DNA of 64,000 nt, from positions 2,480,001 through 2,544,000 of the forward strand of contig NZ_CP095552.1 in NCBI RefSeq assembly GCF_023078355.1. Reading direction: 5' to 3'. Below the pieces are notes generated by a model, which did not search any database, was not told the origin of the DNA, and saw nothing but the letters and a program-made list of their open reading frames with translations. The DNA comes from Gordonia hongkongensis. GTDB lineage: Bacteria > Actinomycetota > Actinomycetes > Mycobacteriales > Mycobacteriaceae. How positions within the stretch are numbered: position 1 is the first letter of the stretch; the number at the start of each line of letters is the position of its first letter. A program made the translations under genes and the position numbers. Positions 8,826 through 21,506 of the stretch are shown here, one piece after another.

Positions 8826-11800
8826 GTGACGATCAAGGTTGCCCTCGAGCATCGGACGGTGTACTCGTTCGACCGGCCGACCAAGATCTACCCCCACGTC
8901 GTCCGCCTGCGTCCGGCGCCGCACTCGCGCACACCGATCGAGGCGTACTCGCTCACCGTCGACCCCGGTGAGCACTTCCTGAACTGGCAGCAGGACGCGT
9001 TCAGCAACTATCTGGCGCGCCTGGTGTTCCCGGAACCCTCGACCACCCTCGGGATCACCGTGAGTCTGGTCGCGGACCTCACCGCGATCAATCCGTTCGA
9101 CTTCTTCATCGAGGAGTGGGCCGAGTTCTACGGGTTCGACTATCCGGCCGAGCTGCGGCGCGACCTCGAGATCTTCCTCCGGCCGGCCGGGGTCACCGAC
9201 GGTGAATTCGCCGGTGCGCCGGTGCATCCGGAGATCGCGAGGTTCGCGGCGAAGCATCGGCCGGCCGGCCGCACGCGGGTCATCGACTTCCTGGTGCGCC
9301 TCAACGCCGCGGTGCGCGACGCCGTCGGCTACACCGTCCGCCTCGAGGCCGGCGTGCAGTCGCCGGAGTACACGCTCTCCAGTGCGATCGGTTCCTGCCG
9401 GGACTCGGCCTGGTTGCTGGTCGCCCTCCTGCGCGAACTCGGGTTCGCGGCACGCTTCGTGTCCGGATACCTCGTCCAGCTGACCTCGGACGTGAAGTCG
9501 CTCGACGGTCCGTCGGGTCCCGACGCCGATTTCACCGACCTGCACGCGTGGACCGAGGTGTACCTCCCCGGGGCCGGTTGGGTCGGACTGGATCCGACGT
9601 CGGGTCTGTTCGCCGGCGAGGGGCACATCCCCTTGGCGGCCACCCCGCATCCGGTCGGCGCCGCACCGATCACCGGTTCGACCGGCCCGTGCCACGCCAC
9701 TCTGGATTTCACCAACACGGTCACGCGGTTCCACGAGGACCCACGCGTCACGCTGCCCTACACCGCGGAGCAGTGGGGCCGGGTCACCGATCTCGGCGCG
9801 CTGGTCGACGAACGGATGGAACGCAACGACGTACGCCTGACGATGGGCGGCGAGCCGACATTCGTGTCCATCGACAACCAGACGGACCCGGAGTGGCGCA
9901 CCGCCGCGGACGGTCCGCACAAACGGTTGCTGGCCGGGCGGCTGGCCGACCGCCTCATGACGGCGTACGCGCCGGGCGGCCTGATGCGGCGCAGCCAGGG
10001 CAAGTGGTATCCCGGTGAACCGCTGCCGCGGTGGCAGCTCGAACTGATGTGGCGCGCCGACGGTCTGCCGATCTGGCGGAATCCGAATTTGCTCGCCGAC
10101 CCGTGGGCGACGCCCGACGATTGTGCCGCGGCGATCGACCGCGAGACCCACGGCCCGAACCCCGACGACCTCGGCGACGCCGGCCCGGCACGGGAACTGC
10201 TCACCGCCTTCGCGACGCGACTGGGACTCCCGGTCGGTCAGGTCGTGCCGGCCTATGAGGACCCGCTGGTCCGGATGCGGGAACTCGCCGCGATGCCGCC
10301 CGGTGACCCCGGAACCGACCCCACCCTGCCCGCCGCACGGTCGTTCACGCAGGCCGAGATCGCCGTCGACGCCGATTCGGCGGACGGCGACGACGACGAG
10401 AGCCTCGCTCCGACAACGGATTCCGTCCGACGCAGACGAGCCCTGATCGAGCGGCTCGACGCCGCCGTCACCCAGCCGAGTGCGCACGTGTTGCCGCTGA
10501 GCCGCTCGGAGGACCGGACCGCGTGGCAGAGCGCGGTGTGGACGACCCGGCGGGGACGGATCGTGCTGACCCCCGGCACCTCGCCGGCCGGCTTGCGGCT
10601 GCCGCTCAACTCGCTGTCGTGGGGTCCGGCCCCGACGCTGTTCGAAGCCGATCCGTCCGCACGCCACGACGACCTGCCGACCGACCCGTCGGCGGCGCTG
10701 GGGCACACCGTCCGCGAGGTGGACCCCGCGCAATTCCTGCCCCGGACCGCCCTCGTCGCCGAGGTCCGCGGCGGCGTGCTCCACGTGTTCATGCCGCCGA
10801 CCTCGACCCTGGAGGAGTATCTCGCGATCGTCGAACTCGTCGAGGACGCCGCCGCCACGGTGTCAACGCCGGTCGTCGTCGAGGGGTACGGACCGCCCGC
10901 CGACCCGCGACTCGTCTCGTTGTCGGTGACCCCGGACCCGGGGGTTGTCGAGGTCAACATCCAGCCGACCGGGAGTTTCGCCGAGCAGTCCGAGCTGCTC
11001 GAATCGCTCTACGACCATGCCCGACAGGTGCGGCTGGGCACCGAGAGCTTCGACCTCGACGGGAGCCACGGTGGCACGGGCGGCGGCAACCACATCACCC
11101 TCGGCGGCGTCACGCCCGCCGATTCGCCGATGCTGCGCCGCCCCGACCTGCTGGTGTCGATGCTGACCTACTGGCAACGTCATCCCGCGCTGTCGTACCT
11201 GTTCTCCGGCCGGTTCATCGGCACCACCTCGCAGGCGCCGCGTGTCGACGAGGGTCGGGAGTCCTCGCTCTACGAGCTGGAGATCGCCTTCGCCGAGATC
11301 GACCGGCTCGCGGTCAAGAATTGTGGCGACGGTGCCCGGGCCGGCGGACGCTTCGACGGCGCGCCCCCGAACCCCTGGGTCACCGACCGGGCGCTGCGGC
11401 ATCTGCTCACCGACATCACCGGCAACACGCACCGGGCCGAGTTCTGCATCGACAAGCTCTACAGTCCCGACTCGGTGCGCGGCCGGCTGGGCCTGCTGGA
11501 GCTGCGGGCTTTCGAGATGCCGCCCCACCACCGGATGGCTATGGTGCAGTCGCTGCTGGTGCGGAGCCTGGTGTCGTGGTTCTGGGAGAAGCCCTACCGG
11601 GCCCGGTTGATCCGCCACGGCGGCGACCTACACGGCAAACACCTGTTGCCGCACTACGTCATCGCCGACATCGCGCTGGTCGCCGAGGAACTCCGCGAGG
11701 CCGGCTATCCGTTCGAGACCGCCTGGCTGGACCCGTTCACCGAATTCCGCTTCCCGCGTCTGGGGACCGTGCAGATCCGGGACCAGGAGATCGAGCTGCG

Positions 11801-12326
11801 CGGTGCCATCGAGCCGTGGAACACGTTGGGGGAGGAGGCAACCGGAACGGGCACGGCCCGGTACGTCGACTCCTCTGTCGAGCGCGTGCAGGTGCGCGTC
11901 CTGGGTGGTGAGGACGATCGTTACCTGTTGACCTGCAACGGTTTCCCGATTCCACTGCGCGCCACCGGTCGCACCGGTGAACGCGTCGCCGGTATCCGGT
12001 TTCGGGCCTGGCAGCCGCCGAGCTCGCTGCACCCGACGATCACCATCGACACCCCGCTCACCTTCGACCTGATCGACACGGTCAACGGCCGGTCGGTGGG
12101 CGGTGCCACCTACCACGTCGTGCATCCCGGAGGACGTGCCTACGATCGGCCGCCGGTGAACGCGGTCGAGGCCGAGTCCCGGCGCAACGGGCGGTTCGAG
12201 GCGGCCGGTCACACGACCGGCACCGTCGACGTCGGGCTGTTGCGCGAACGACAGTCCCGGCAGGCCACCGACTTCGGGGTGCCCGGGATCCTCGACCTCC
12301 GGCGGGCACGTACAGTTCTTCGGTGA
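8826..12326 (+). CDS. Transglutaminase-like/DUF2126 fusion protein
   Basis: 1166 residues, close to the length of its mycobacterial counterpart Rv2566. An N-terminal transglutaminase beta-domain (about 3-85) is followed by a transglutaminase core with an apparent catalytic triad C191 (SAIGSCRDSAWLL), H240 (DLHAWTEVYLP) and D256 (GWVGLDPTSG). The rest is DUF2126 (about 300-1130), with LTMGGEPTFVS at its start and GTGGGNHITLGG in the middle. DUF2126 has been grouped with COOH-NH2 (amide) ligases. GTG start with GGGGAG seven bases upstream. The stop overlaps the next start (GTGA at 12323). Expected to act in the cytoplasm with the next two cistrons on an unknown peptide or amide product. Confidence 0.88.
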   Translation: MTIKVALEHRTVYSFDRPTKIYPHVVRLRPAPHSRTPIEAYSLTVDPGEHFLNWQQDAFSNYLARLVFPEPSTTLGITVSLVADLTAINPFDFFIEEWAEFYGFDYPAELRRDLEIFLRPAGVTDGEFAGAPVHPEIARFAAKHRPAGRTRVIDFLVRLNAAVRDAVGYTVRLEAGVQSPEYTLSSAIGSCRDSAWLLVALLRELGFAARFVSGYLVQLTSDVKSLDGPSGPDADFTDLHAWTEVYLPGAGWVGLDPTSGLFAGEGHIPLAATPHPVGAAPITGSTGPCHATLDFTNTVTRFHEDPRVTLPYTAEQWGRVTDLGALVDERMERNDVRLTMGGEPTFVSIDNQTDPEWRTAADGPHKRLLAGRLADRLMTAYAPGGLMRRSQGKWYPGEPLPRWQLELMWRADGLPIWRNPNLLADPWATPDDCAAAIDRETHGPNPDDLGDAGPARELLTAFATRLGLPVGQVVPAYEDPLVRMRELAAMPPGDPGTDPTLPAARSFTQAEIAVDADSADGDDDESLAPTTDSVRRRRALIERLDAAVTQPSAHVLPLSRSEDRTAWQSAVWTTRRGRIVLTPGTSPAGLRLPLNSLSWGPAPTLFEADPSARHDDLPTDPSAALGHTVREVDPAQFLPRTALVAEVRGGVLHVFMPPTSTLEEYLAIVELVEDAAATVSTPVVVEGYGPPADPRLVSLSVTPDPGVVEVNIQPTGSFAEQSELLESLYDHARQVRLGTESFDLDGSHGGTGGGNHITLGGVTPADSPMLRRPDLLVSMLTYWQRHPALSYLFSGRFIGTTSQAPRVDEGRESSLYELEIAFAEIDRLAVKNCGDGARAGGRFDGAPPNPWVTDRALRHLLTDITGNTHRAEFCIDKLYSPDSVRGRLGLLELRAFEMPPHHRMAMVQSLLVRSLVSWFWEKPYRARLIRHGGDLHGKHLLPHYVIADIALVAEELREAGYPFETAWLDPFTEFRFPRLGTVQIRDQEIELRGAIEPWNTLGEEATGTGTARYVDSSVERVQVRVLGGEDDRYLLTCNGFPIPLRATGRTGERVAGIRFRAWQPPSSLHPTITIDTPLTFDLIDTVNGRSVGGATYHVVHPGGRAYDRPPVNAVEAESRRNGRFEAAGHTTGTVDVGLLRERQSRQATDFGVPGILDLRRARTVLR

Positions 12327-13945
12327 CCTCTTCGCCGGGCAACGCTTCCGCGGTGTTCGACCGCTACCGCGCCGAGGGCCACACTCTCTTCGATCCCGAC
12401 CGTCTGACCCGTCTCGCCGCATCCGCGGACCGGCCGGCCGACTCCTACGACGAGCTCCTGGAAGCCGACGGCGCGATCCGTCCGGCGTGGGCCGACCTGG
12501 CCCGCATCTACCAGCTGCGCGGTCCGGACCGCCTCCGCGAGTCCGCGGCCCGGCTGGCCGCAGCCGTCAGCGACGACGGCGTGGTCTACAACGAGTTCGA
12601 CGGTCAGCACACCGTGACCCGCGACTGGGATGTCGACGCGGTGCCGCTGGTGATCGACGGCGTCGAATGGGCCGAACTCGAAAAGGCCATCACGCAGCGG
12701 TCGATGCTGCTCGACCTGCTCCTGCGTGACCTCTACCGCGATCAGAAGACGATCGCGGCCGGACTCGTCGCGCCCGAGATGGTGTTCGGCCATCCCGGTT
12801 ACATCCGCAAGGCCGCCCGACTCGAGGTCGCCGGGCCGCACGCGCTGTTCCTGCACGCGGTCGACATCTCGCGCACCGCCGACGGCCGGTTCGTCGCCTA
12901 CCGGGACCGCACCCAGGCGCCGTCGGGGATCGGTTATGCGATCGTCGGGCGGCGGCTGATGTCGAAGACCTTCCCCCAGCTGTTCCAGGCGTGCGCACCG
13001 CGGCCGATGACCACCTTCGCCGGCACGATGCGGCTGGCACTCACCGAGTACGCGCCGCCCGGGGTCGACGACCCGACGGTGGCGGTCCTCAGCCCCGGCA
13101 GCATGTCCGAGACCGCCTTCGACCAGGCCTATCTCGCGTCGGTACTCGGCTTCCCCCTCGTCGAGGGCGCCGACCTCACCGTCCGGGACGGCGCGGTCTA
13201 CATGCGCTCGCTGGGTCGCTACAAGCGGGTGGACGTGCTGCTGCGACGGGTCGACGCCGCCTACTCCGATCCGCTGGACCTGCGGACGGACTCCCAGCTC
13301 GGCGTCGCCGGGCTGGTCGAGGCGATCTCGCGCGGCACGGTGACGGTCCTCAACACCCTCGGTTCGGGGGTGCTGGAGAACCCGGCGCTGCACACCGTGC
13401 TGGAACGTCTCGCGCCCGTCCTGCTCGACGAGGACCTGCGGCTGGGTTCGGTCACCACGTACTGGGCCGGAGATCCGTTGCAGCGCAGCCTGATCCGTGA
13501 TCGTCTGGCCGCCCTGGTCCTGACGAACACGAGTACGGGGAGGAGTTCATCGGCCCGTTGCTCGCCGCGACCGACCGCGCCGAGCTCGTCGCCCGGATCG
13601 AGGCCCAGACCTGGCAGTGGGTGGCCCGCGAGCTCGAGGCGTTCTCGGTGGCCCCGACGATCACCCCCGGCAGCGGTTCCGGTGGACCGATCGCGACGCT
13701 GCGGGCGGCGCCGGTGTCGGTGCGCGCGTTCAGCGTGGCACAGGGTCCCGGGTACGCGGTCATGCCGGGCGGCCTGGGGGCCGTTCTCGCCGACGGGGTC
13801 GCCGGCGCCGCCCACCACGTGGTGGCCGCCAAGGACGTGTGGGTCACCAGCACCGAGGTGGGCGGGCACGTGTCGCGGCGGTCGGAGACCCGCGGTGAGC
13901 CGGCCGGGGAGGTCGTCGCGGGCACGTCGGCGGGTCGCCCGGTGA
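12323..13945 (+). CDS. Circularly permuted ATP-grasp protein, N-terminal portion, broken by a frameshift near 13530
   Basis: Homology to circularly permuted type 2 ATP-grasp proteins (DUF404/DUF407, COG2308) runs from the GTG at 12323 to about codon 402: PEMVFGHPGYIRKAARLEV, FVAYRDRTQAPSGIGYAI, VAVLSPGSMSETAFDQAYL, LDEDLRLGSVTTYWAGDP. After LAALVLTN the frame runs into arginine/serine-rich nonsense (TSTGRSSSARCS). The expected continuation EYGEEFIGPLLAATDRAEL is found in the frame one base earlier, from 13531, and leads into the alpha-E domain. Mycobacterial orthologues (Rv2567, about 880 residues) are a single fused protein, so this is a one-base deletion, a recoding site or a sequencing error. 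Real coding content of this frame ends at about 13530. Confidence 0.8.
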   Translation: MTSSPGNASAVFDRYRAEGHTLFDPDRLTRLAASADRPADSYDELLEADGAIRPAWADLARIYQLRGPDRLRESAARLAAAVSDDGVVYNEFDGQHTVTRDWDVDAVPLVIDGVEWAELEKAITQRSMLLDLLLRDLYRDQKTIAAGLVAPEMVFGHPGYIRKAARLEVAGPHALFLHAVDISRTADGRFVAYRDRTQAPSGIGYAIVGRRLMSKTFPQLFQACAPRPMTTFAGTMRLALTEYAPPGVDDPTVAVLSPGSMSETAFDQAYLASVLGFPLVEGADLTVRDGAVYMRSLGRYKRVDVLLRRVDAAYSDPLDLRTDSQLGVAGLVEAISRGTVTVLNTLGSGVLENPALHTVLERLAPVLLDEDLRLGSVTTYWAGDPLQRSLIRDRLAALVLTNTSTGRSSSARCSPRPTAPSSSPGSRPRPGSGWPASSRRSRWPRRSPPAAVPVDRSRRCGRRRCRCARSAWHRVPGTRSCRAAWGPFSPTGSPAPPTTWWPPRTCGSPAPRWAGTCRGGRRPAVSRPGRSSRARRRVAR

Positions 13946-15057
13946 CCCGGGAGTACTCCGACGTCGCGGCCGCGGCCAGTCCGCGCGTCCTGGCGGACCT
14001 GTTCTGGCTGGGCCGCTACGGGGAGCGCACCGAGCTCGTGACCCGCCTGGCCAAGGTGTCCCGCGAGCGTTATCAGGACTTCCAGTACCGGCCGTGGATG
14101 TCGGGCACGCCGGCGGTGCCGCTGCTGTTGCACGCGGTCGCCACGGTGACGGGCACCGCGCGCTACCTGGACACCGCCGACCTGCTGTTGCCGGGTTCGG
14201 ACCGACCGCCGTCACCCGATCAGGTCAATGAGGCGATCGAGAAGATCGCCGACCTGACCGTGTCGCGATCGGTGCCCGGGACCATCGCCTACTCGGTCGA
14301 CCGGCTGATCAGTACGGTCCGGGCGGTCCGTGACCAGATGTCCACGAGCACCTGGATGGTGCTCGCGCCGGTCGAACGGATCATGGCGAGCACGACCCGG
14401 CTGGTCCTCCGGTCGCGCGCGGACGCCGGGGCGGGCGACGCCGCGCTGGACCTAGGACCCGATCTGGCCCGCGCGCACGACGAGATCCTGCACGGCGTCC
14501 TGGCGCTGACCGGGCTGCAGGCCGAGTCGATGGTGCACGATCCGGCCTGGATGTTCATGGACGTCGGCCGACGCATCGAACGGGCCGTCACCCTCGCCGA
14601 CCTCACGCTCGCGATGTTCGCCGACGCGCAGGACACCGACGTCGAGCAGGCGCTGCTGGAGTCGTACCTGGTGGCCAACGAATCGTCGGTGATCTACCGT
14701 CGCCGCAACCGCGGGCTGTATCAGGCGGCCAGTGTCGCCGAGCTGCTGCTGTTCGACCCGACCAATCCCCGGTCGATGATCTTCTGCCTCGACAAGATGA
14801 ACGCCGACCTGTCGTCCGTACCGGAGACCCTGCGGTCGGCCGGCGCCGAACGGGCCGTGCAGGACATGATCGCCGAACTGCGCCGCGGCGACCCCGCCGA
14901 CCTCGTGCGGGTCGACGCCGACCGGAGGCGCCCGGAACTCGTCGAACTGATGACGACCCTGCGCACCGGGGCGCGTGAACTCTCCGATCTGCTCACCCGG
15001 ACCCGCTTCGCCACCCCGCGCCAGGCGCGACCGATCTGGGCCGGTGGGGAATCGTGA
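13558..15057 (+). CDS. C-terminal part of the ATP-grasp protein plus alpha-E domain (downstream of frameshift)
   Basis: This frame is meaningful from 13531 although its first usable start codon is TTG 13558. It opens with the last part of the ATP-grasp domain (VSVRAFSVAQGPGYAVMPGG), then, after a linker, the alpha-E (DUF403) helical domain from about 13975: SPRVLADLFWLGRYGERTE, then WMFMDVGRRIERAVTLADL, LLESYLVANESSVIYRRR, ending near 15040. Alpha-E proteins are found almost always with ATP-grasp and transglutaminase partners. If the frameshift is genuine this fragment could be made only by reinitiation or frameshifting. Its stop overlaps the next GTG (15054) by four bases. Confidence 0.78.
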   Translation: MLAATDRAELVARIEAQTWQWVARELEAFSVAPTITPGSGSGGPIATLRAAPVSVRAFSVAQGPGYAVMPGGLGAVLADGVAGAAHHVVAAKDVWVTSTEVGGHVSRRSETRGEPAGEVVAGTSAGRPVTREYSDVAAAASPRVLADLFWLGRYGERTELVTRLAKVSRERYQDFQYRPWMSGTPAVPLLLHAVATVTGTARYLDTADLLLPGSDRPPSPDQVNEAIEKIADLTVSRSVPGTIAYSVDRLISTVRAVRDQMSTSTWMVLAPVERIMASTTRLVLRSRADAGAGDAALDLGPDLARAHDEILHGVLALTGLQAESMVHDPAWMFMDVGRRIERAVTLADLTLAMFADAQDTDVEQALLESYLVANESSVIYRRRNRGLYQAASVAELLLFDPTNPRSMIFCLDKMNADLSSVPETLRSAGAERAVQDMIAELRRGDPADLVRVDADRRRPELVELMTTLRTGARELSDLLTRTRFATPRQARPIWAGGES

Positions 15058-15959
15058 GCACGCGCGTCTACCGTGTGCTGCACCGGACCAGCTACACCTA
15101 CGACGACGACGTGTCGTCCTCGTACGGGCGCTGCCATCTGACCCCGCGCGACCTGCCCGGCCAGCGCGTGCACTCGACGTCGGTCGAGATCGACCCCGAA
15201 CCCGACGACCGGTCGACGGGGCTCGACGTCTACGGCAACCACGACAGCTATTTCCATGTCCGGACCGCGCACCGCGAGCTGACCGTGACCGCGCGGTCGG
15301 TGGTCGAGGTGGATCCCGTGGACCCGGGCGTCCTCCTCAGTCCGGCGGCCCGGGGTCCGTGGGAACAGGCGCGACCGTGCGTGGTGGACGGGCGGGACAG
15401 TGCCCTGGCTGCCGAGTTCGTCCTCGATCTCGACCCGCCGGAGATCACCCCCGCGGTGCGCGACTACGCCGCCGGCATCTTCACGCCCGGCCGGCCGCTG
15501 GTGGAGTCGGTCATCGATCTGACCTCGCGCATCTTCACCGACTTCACCTACCGGTCCGGGTCGACGGCCATCTCCACCCGGGTCGACACCGTCCTGCAGC
15601 GTCGCGAGGGTGTCTGCCAGGACTTCGCCCGGATCGCGATCGCCTGTCTGCGGTCACAGGGTCTCGCCGCGCGGTACGAGTCGGGATATCTCGCGACCGA
15701 GCCGCCGCCCGGCAAGGAAAAGGTCTTCGGTGCCGACGCCAGTCACGCCTGGGCGGCCGTCTGGATGCCCGACGGCCGCTGGCTGTCGTTCGATCCGACC
15801 AACGACAAGCTGGTCGACGAACGCCACGTCACACTGGCGTGGGGGCGGGATTACGACGACGTGCCGCCTCTCCGAGGGGTCATCTACACCGATTCCACGA
15901 AGAGCCGGATCGACGTGTCGGTCGACGTCCGGCCGACAGATGACCTCACCGCGGGCTGA
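15054..15959 (+). CDS. Transglutaminase-like cysteine peptidase family protein
   Basis: 301 residues, GTG start inside the end of the alpha-E gene. N-terminal beta-domain (YRVLHRTSYTYDDDVSSSYG) followed by a transglutaminase core with C188 (RREGVCQDFARIAIACL), H231 (GADASHAWAAVWMPDGRW) and D247 (SFDPTND) as the apparent triad. Last gene of the four-part cluster; in related genomes this enzyme, the alpha-E/ATP-grasp protein and DUF2126 travel together, sometimes with the Anbu peptidase, which is not seen here. It probably trims or forms an amide bond in the unknown product. Confidence 0.9.
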   Translation: MSTRVYRVLHRTSYTYDDDVSSSYGRCHLTPRDLPGQRVHSTSVEIDPEPDDRSTGLDVYGNHDSYFHVRTAHRELTVTARSVVEVDPVDPGVLLSPAARGPWEQARPCVVDGRDSALAAEFVLDLDPPEITPAVRDYAAGIFTPGRPLVESVIDLTSRIFTDFTYRSGSTAISTRVDTVLQRREGVCQDFARIAIACLRSQGLAARYESGYLATEPPPGKEKVFGADASHAWAAVWMPDGRWLSFDPTNDKLVDERHVTLAWGRDYDDVPPLRGVIYTDSTKSRIDVSVDVRPTDDLTAG

Positions 15960-16106
15960 ACCGGGCACATCGGACTCGCCTGCTCGGTAAGTCGCTGTGC
16001 CACAGTGTTTTCGGCGCACGTTTTCGGGTCATACCGGTAACGACGTGGTACAGATGGACGAACGCGCTGTTGCGACAACGTTGCAACGGGTAGGTTGGTT
16101 GGCGAC

Positions 16107-17300
16107 ATGACGGTCATTACGGAAAGCCGCATCACCAGCGTGGTGCGGGCGGCAGAGGCGCTGCTGTCACACCGCGCCGGATCAGCAGTGGTTCTCGACG
16201 ATCCCGAGGACCTCGGCGGCAGCGGACGCACCACGGTCGTGCGGGTCCGCGTCGCCCAGAACCCCCTCAGCCTGGACCGCTCACTGGTGATCAAGGCCCT
16301 TCCCGAACACGAGGACCCTCAGGCCTTCCACCGGGAGATCGCGTCGTACAAGTACGCGACCGCCCTCCCGAACGAATCGCGCCCGGGGCCGCAACTGATC
16401 GCCTCCGACACCGATCTCCGCATCATGGTGCTCTCCGACCTCGGCCACGGCCGGACGATGCTCGAGTACCTGGCCGGCGTCGACCCGGTCGAGACCTCAC
16501 GTGCTGTCAGTGCCTGGGGCCAGGCACTCGGCCGGATGCACGCGGCGACGGTCGGCGGCGAGGGCGACTTCCTCGCGCTGCTGCGGCGCGGACCGTCGGG
16601 GATGCAGGGACGCGACATCCTGCGCGACGAGGCGTTGCGGTCGATCGACTCGGTGGTGGGGCACGCGGCCGCGCTCGACGTCGAGGTCCCCGAGCAGGTG
16701 GTGGAGTCGCTGCGTACCGCGGCGACGCTGTTCGACGAGGGCGATCACCGCGCATTCAGTCCGTCGGATGTCGGGCCCGAGAACATCCTGCTCAACGACG
16801 ACGGCGTGCAGTTCATGGACTACGAGTGGGGCGGCTTCCGCGACGCCACCCTCGACATCGCCTACGCCCTCGTGACCATCACCGCGCAGCTTCCGCCCCG
16901 GACCACTGCTCGGGCCACCGACCTCGAGGTCTCGATGGTCGACGCCTGGCGCTCGGAGGTGCACTCGATCTGGCCGGCGCTCGCCCATGAGCGGGAGATG
17001 CAGCGCAAGGTGCTGCTCGCCCGTCAGCTGTGGGTGTGGCTGTCGACGGTGTGGATGCTGCCGAGCGACCCGCTGGCTCCCACCGGCCCGGACGCGGACG
17101 TCGAGGCGACCGACTTCGAGCCGGCCGACGTCACTGCCGCCGGCTTCACGCATGACTGGGCGCTGCACACGAACGACCCCCGCGTGATCGTCAGCCGCTG
17201 GACCGACCTCGCCGCCGCCGCGGGACGCGCGGGCGACGAGGAGATCGCGGTGTTCGCGACCGCGATGGGCGTCGCGCTGCAGCGCATCTGGCTGGCCTGA
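16107..17300 (+). CDS. Aminoglycoside phosphotransferase/choline kinase-fold protein
   Basis: 397 residues from ATG 16107 (TTG 16095 would add four). The kinase-like fold is indicated by the APH catalytic loop [19 protein letters not shown] (D in SPSDxxxxN) and the metal-binding segment [19 protein letters not shown], where the usual D is followed by YE. The N-lobe has [12 protein letters not shown] with the ATP-binding lysine. Substrate unknown; chromosomal actinobacterial members seldom confer drug resistance. It precedes rarA by seven bases and probably shares its transcript. The upstream 147 bases hold overlapping palindromes at 16069-16088. Confidence 0.75.
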   Translation: MTVITESRITSVVRAAEALLSHRAGSAVVLDDPEDLGGSGRTTVVRVRVAQNPLSLDRSLVIKALPEHEDPQAFHREIASYKYATALPNESRPGPQLIASDTDLRIMVLSDLGHGRTMLEYLAGVDPVETSRAVSAWGQALGRMHAATVGGEGDFLALLRRGPSGMQGRDILRDEALRSIDSVVGHAAALDVEVPEQVVESLRTAATLFDEGDHRAFSPSDVGPENILLNDDGVQFMDYEWGGFRDATLDIAYALVTITAQLPPRTTARATDLEVSMVDAWRSEVHSIWPALAHEREMQRKVLLARQLWVWLSTVWMLPSDPLAPTGPDADVEATDFEPADVTAAGFTHDWALHTNDPRVIVSRWTDLAAAAGRAGDEEIAVFATAMGVALQRIWLA

Positions 17301-17307
17301 CACGCTC

Positions 17308-18693
17308 GTGGACGGACTGTTCGACCCACCCGACGATCCTCGGGCCGGCTCCGACGGGCATGGCAACGCCGGTGGTCTCACCGCACCACCGGCCCCGACC
17401 GCACCCCTGGCGGTCCGCATGCGGCCGCAGACCCTCGACGAGATCGTCGGACAGCAGCACCTGCTTGGTACCGGTTCGCCGCTGCGCAGGCTGATCAGTG
17501 GCTCGGGCGCGGCGTCGGTGCTGCTCTACGGGCCGCCCGGAACCGGCAAGACCACCATGGCCTCGCTCATCGCGCGCGCCACCGGCGGCCGCTTCGAGGC
17601 CCTGTCCGCGCTGTCGGCGGGGGTCAAGGAGGTGCGCGCGGTCATCGACGTGGCCCGGCGCCGGCTCATCGGTGACGGCAAGAACGGCGGTCAGCAGACG
17701 GTCCTGTTCATCGACGAGGTCCATCGGTTCTCGAAGACCCAGCAGGACGCGTTGCTCGACGCCGTGGAGAACCGGATCGTGCTGCTCGTCGCGGCCACGA
17801 CCGAGAACCCGTCGTTCTCGGTGGTCGCGCCGCTGCTGTCCCGGTCGCTGGTCCTGCAGCTGCGGTCGCTGACCGATGCCGACATCCGGGAGGTGCTGAC
17901 TCGTGCGGTCGCCGACCCGCGTGGGCTCGACGGCAAGGTCGAGGTGACCGACGCCGCCTACGACCACCTCGTCGCGGTGTCCGGTGGGGACGCGCGCCGG
18001 GCGCTGACCGCGCTGGAGGCCAGCGCCGACGCCACCGACCGGATCGACCTCGCCGATGTGGAGACCGCGATCGACCGCGCCGCCGTCCGGTACGACCGGG
18101 ACGGCGACCAGCACTACGACGTGACGAGTGCTTTCATCAAGTCCATCCGGGGTTCCGACGTCGACGCCGCCGTCCACTATCTCGCCCGCATGATCGCGGC
18201 CGGGGAGGACCCGCGGTTCATCGCGCGGCGCCTCATGATCCACGCCAGCGAGGACATCGGCATGGCCGACCCGACGGCCCTGCAGACCGCGGTCGCGGCC
18301 GCTCAGGTCGTGAACCTCGTCGGGATGCCGGAGGCCAAACTCGCGCTCACACAGGCCACCATCCACCTCGCGACGGCACCGAAGTCGGCGGGCGTGGTGT
18401 CGGCGATCGGCGCGGCCCTCGCCGATGTCGGGTCGGGCAAGGCCGGCGCGGTTCCGGCCCATCTGCGTGACAGTCACTATCCGGGGGCCAAGAAGCTCGG
18501 TAGCGGTGTCGCATACCGATATCCGCACGATGATCCCGACGGGGTTGTGCCGCAACAGTATCCGCCCGACGACCTGGTCGGCCGGGACTACTACGAGCCC
18601 ACCGACCATGGGCTGGAACGCGAAATCGGGCCGCGGGTCGCGAAGTTGCGATCGATCGTGCGTGGCGCGGTGTCGCGGCGCCGGTCGCGCTGA
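17308..18693 (+). CDS. rarA: Replication-associated recombination protein A (RarA/MgsA AAA+ ATPase)
   Basis: 461 residues from GTG 17308. AAA+ motor: Walker [17 protein letters not shown], Walker [17 protein letters not shown], sensor 1 [15 protein letters not shown], then the helical and tetramerisation domains ([36 protein letters not shown]). The N-terminus has the conserved [17 protein letters not shown]. It acts at stalled replication forks and in ssDNA-gap repair. Placement immediately before alaS is the usual mycobacterial arrangement (Rv2559/alaS). Confidence 0.96.
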   Translation: MDGLFDPPDDPRAGSDGHGNAGGLTAPPAPTAPLAVRMRPQTLDEIVGQQHLLGTGSPLRRLISGSGAASVLLYGPPGTGKTTMASLIARATGGRFEALSALSAGVKEVRAVIDVARRRLIGDGKNGGQQTVLFIDEVHRFSKTQQDALLDAVENRIVLLVAATTENPSFSVVAPLLSRSLVLQLRSLTDADIREVLTRAVADPRGLDGKVEVTDAAYDHLVAVSGGDARRALTALEASADATDRIDLADVETAIDRAAVRYDRDGDQHYDVTSAFIKSIRGSDVDAAVHYLARMIAAGEDPRFIARRLMIHASEDIGMADPTALQTAVAAAQVVNLVGMPEAKLALTQATIHLATAPKSAGVVSAIGAALADVGSGKAGAVPAHLRDSHYPGAKKLGSGVAYRYPHDDPDGVVPQQYPPDDLVGRDYYEPTDHGLEREIGPRVAKLRSIVRGAVSRRRSR

Positions 18694-18830
18694 CCGTCCG
18701 TGGGGCGTTTCCCCAGTGCAGAGTCCCTGCGCCCCCGGCGACTCGCCGACGGTAGGCTGGGATGTCGCGACAAACAACGGCCGCTACCACCGAACGGCTG
18801 GGACCACCAACGGCTAGGACGAAACCCACA

Positions 18831-21505
<2,675 letters not shown>

Positions 21506-21506
<1 letters not shown>

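Noticed and set aside
8535..10784. A 749-codon minus-strand frame over aspS and the DUF2126 gene
   Set aside because: It crosses two well-supported genes on the other strand and its protein is rich in R, G and H with no domains. Similar shadows at 2618-4066, 4054-5919 and 39629-41293 were discarded for the same reason.
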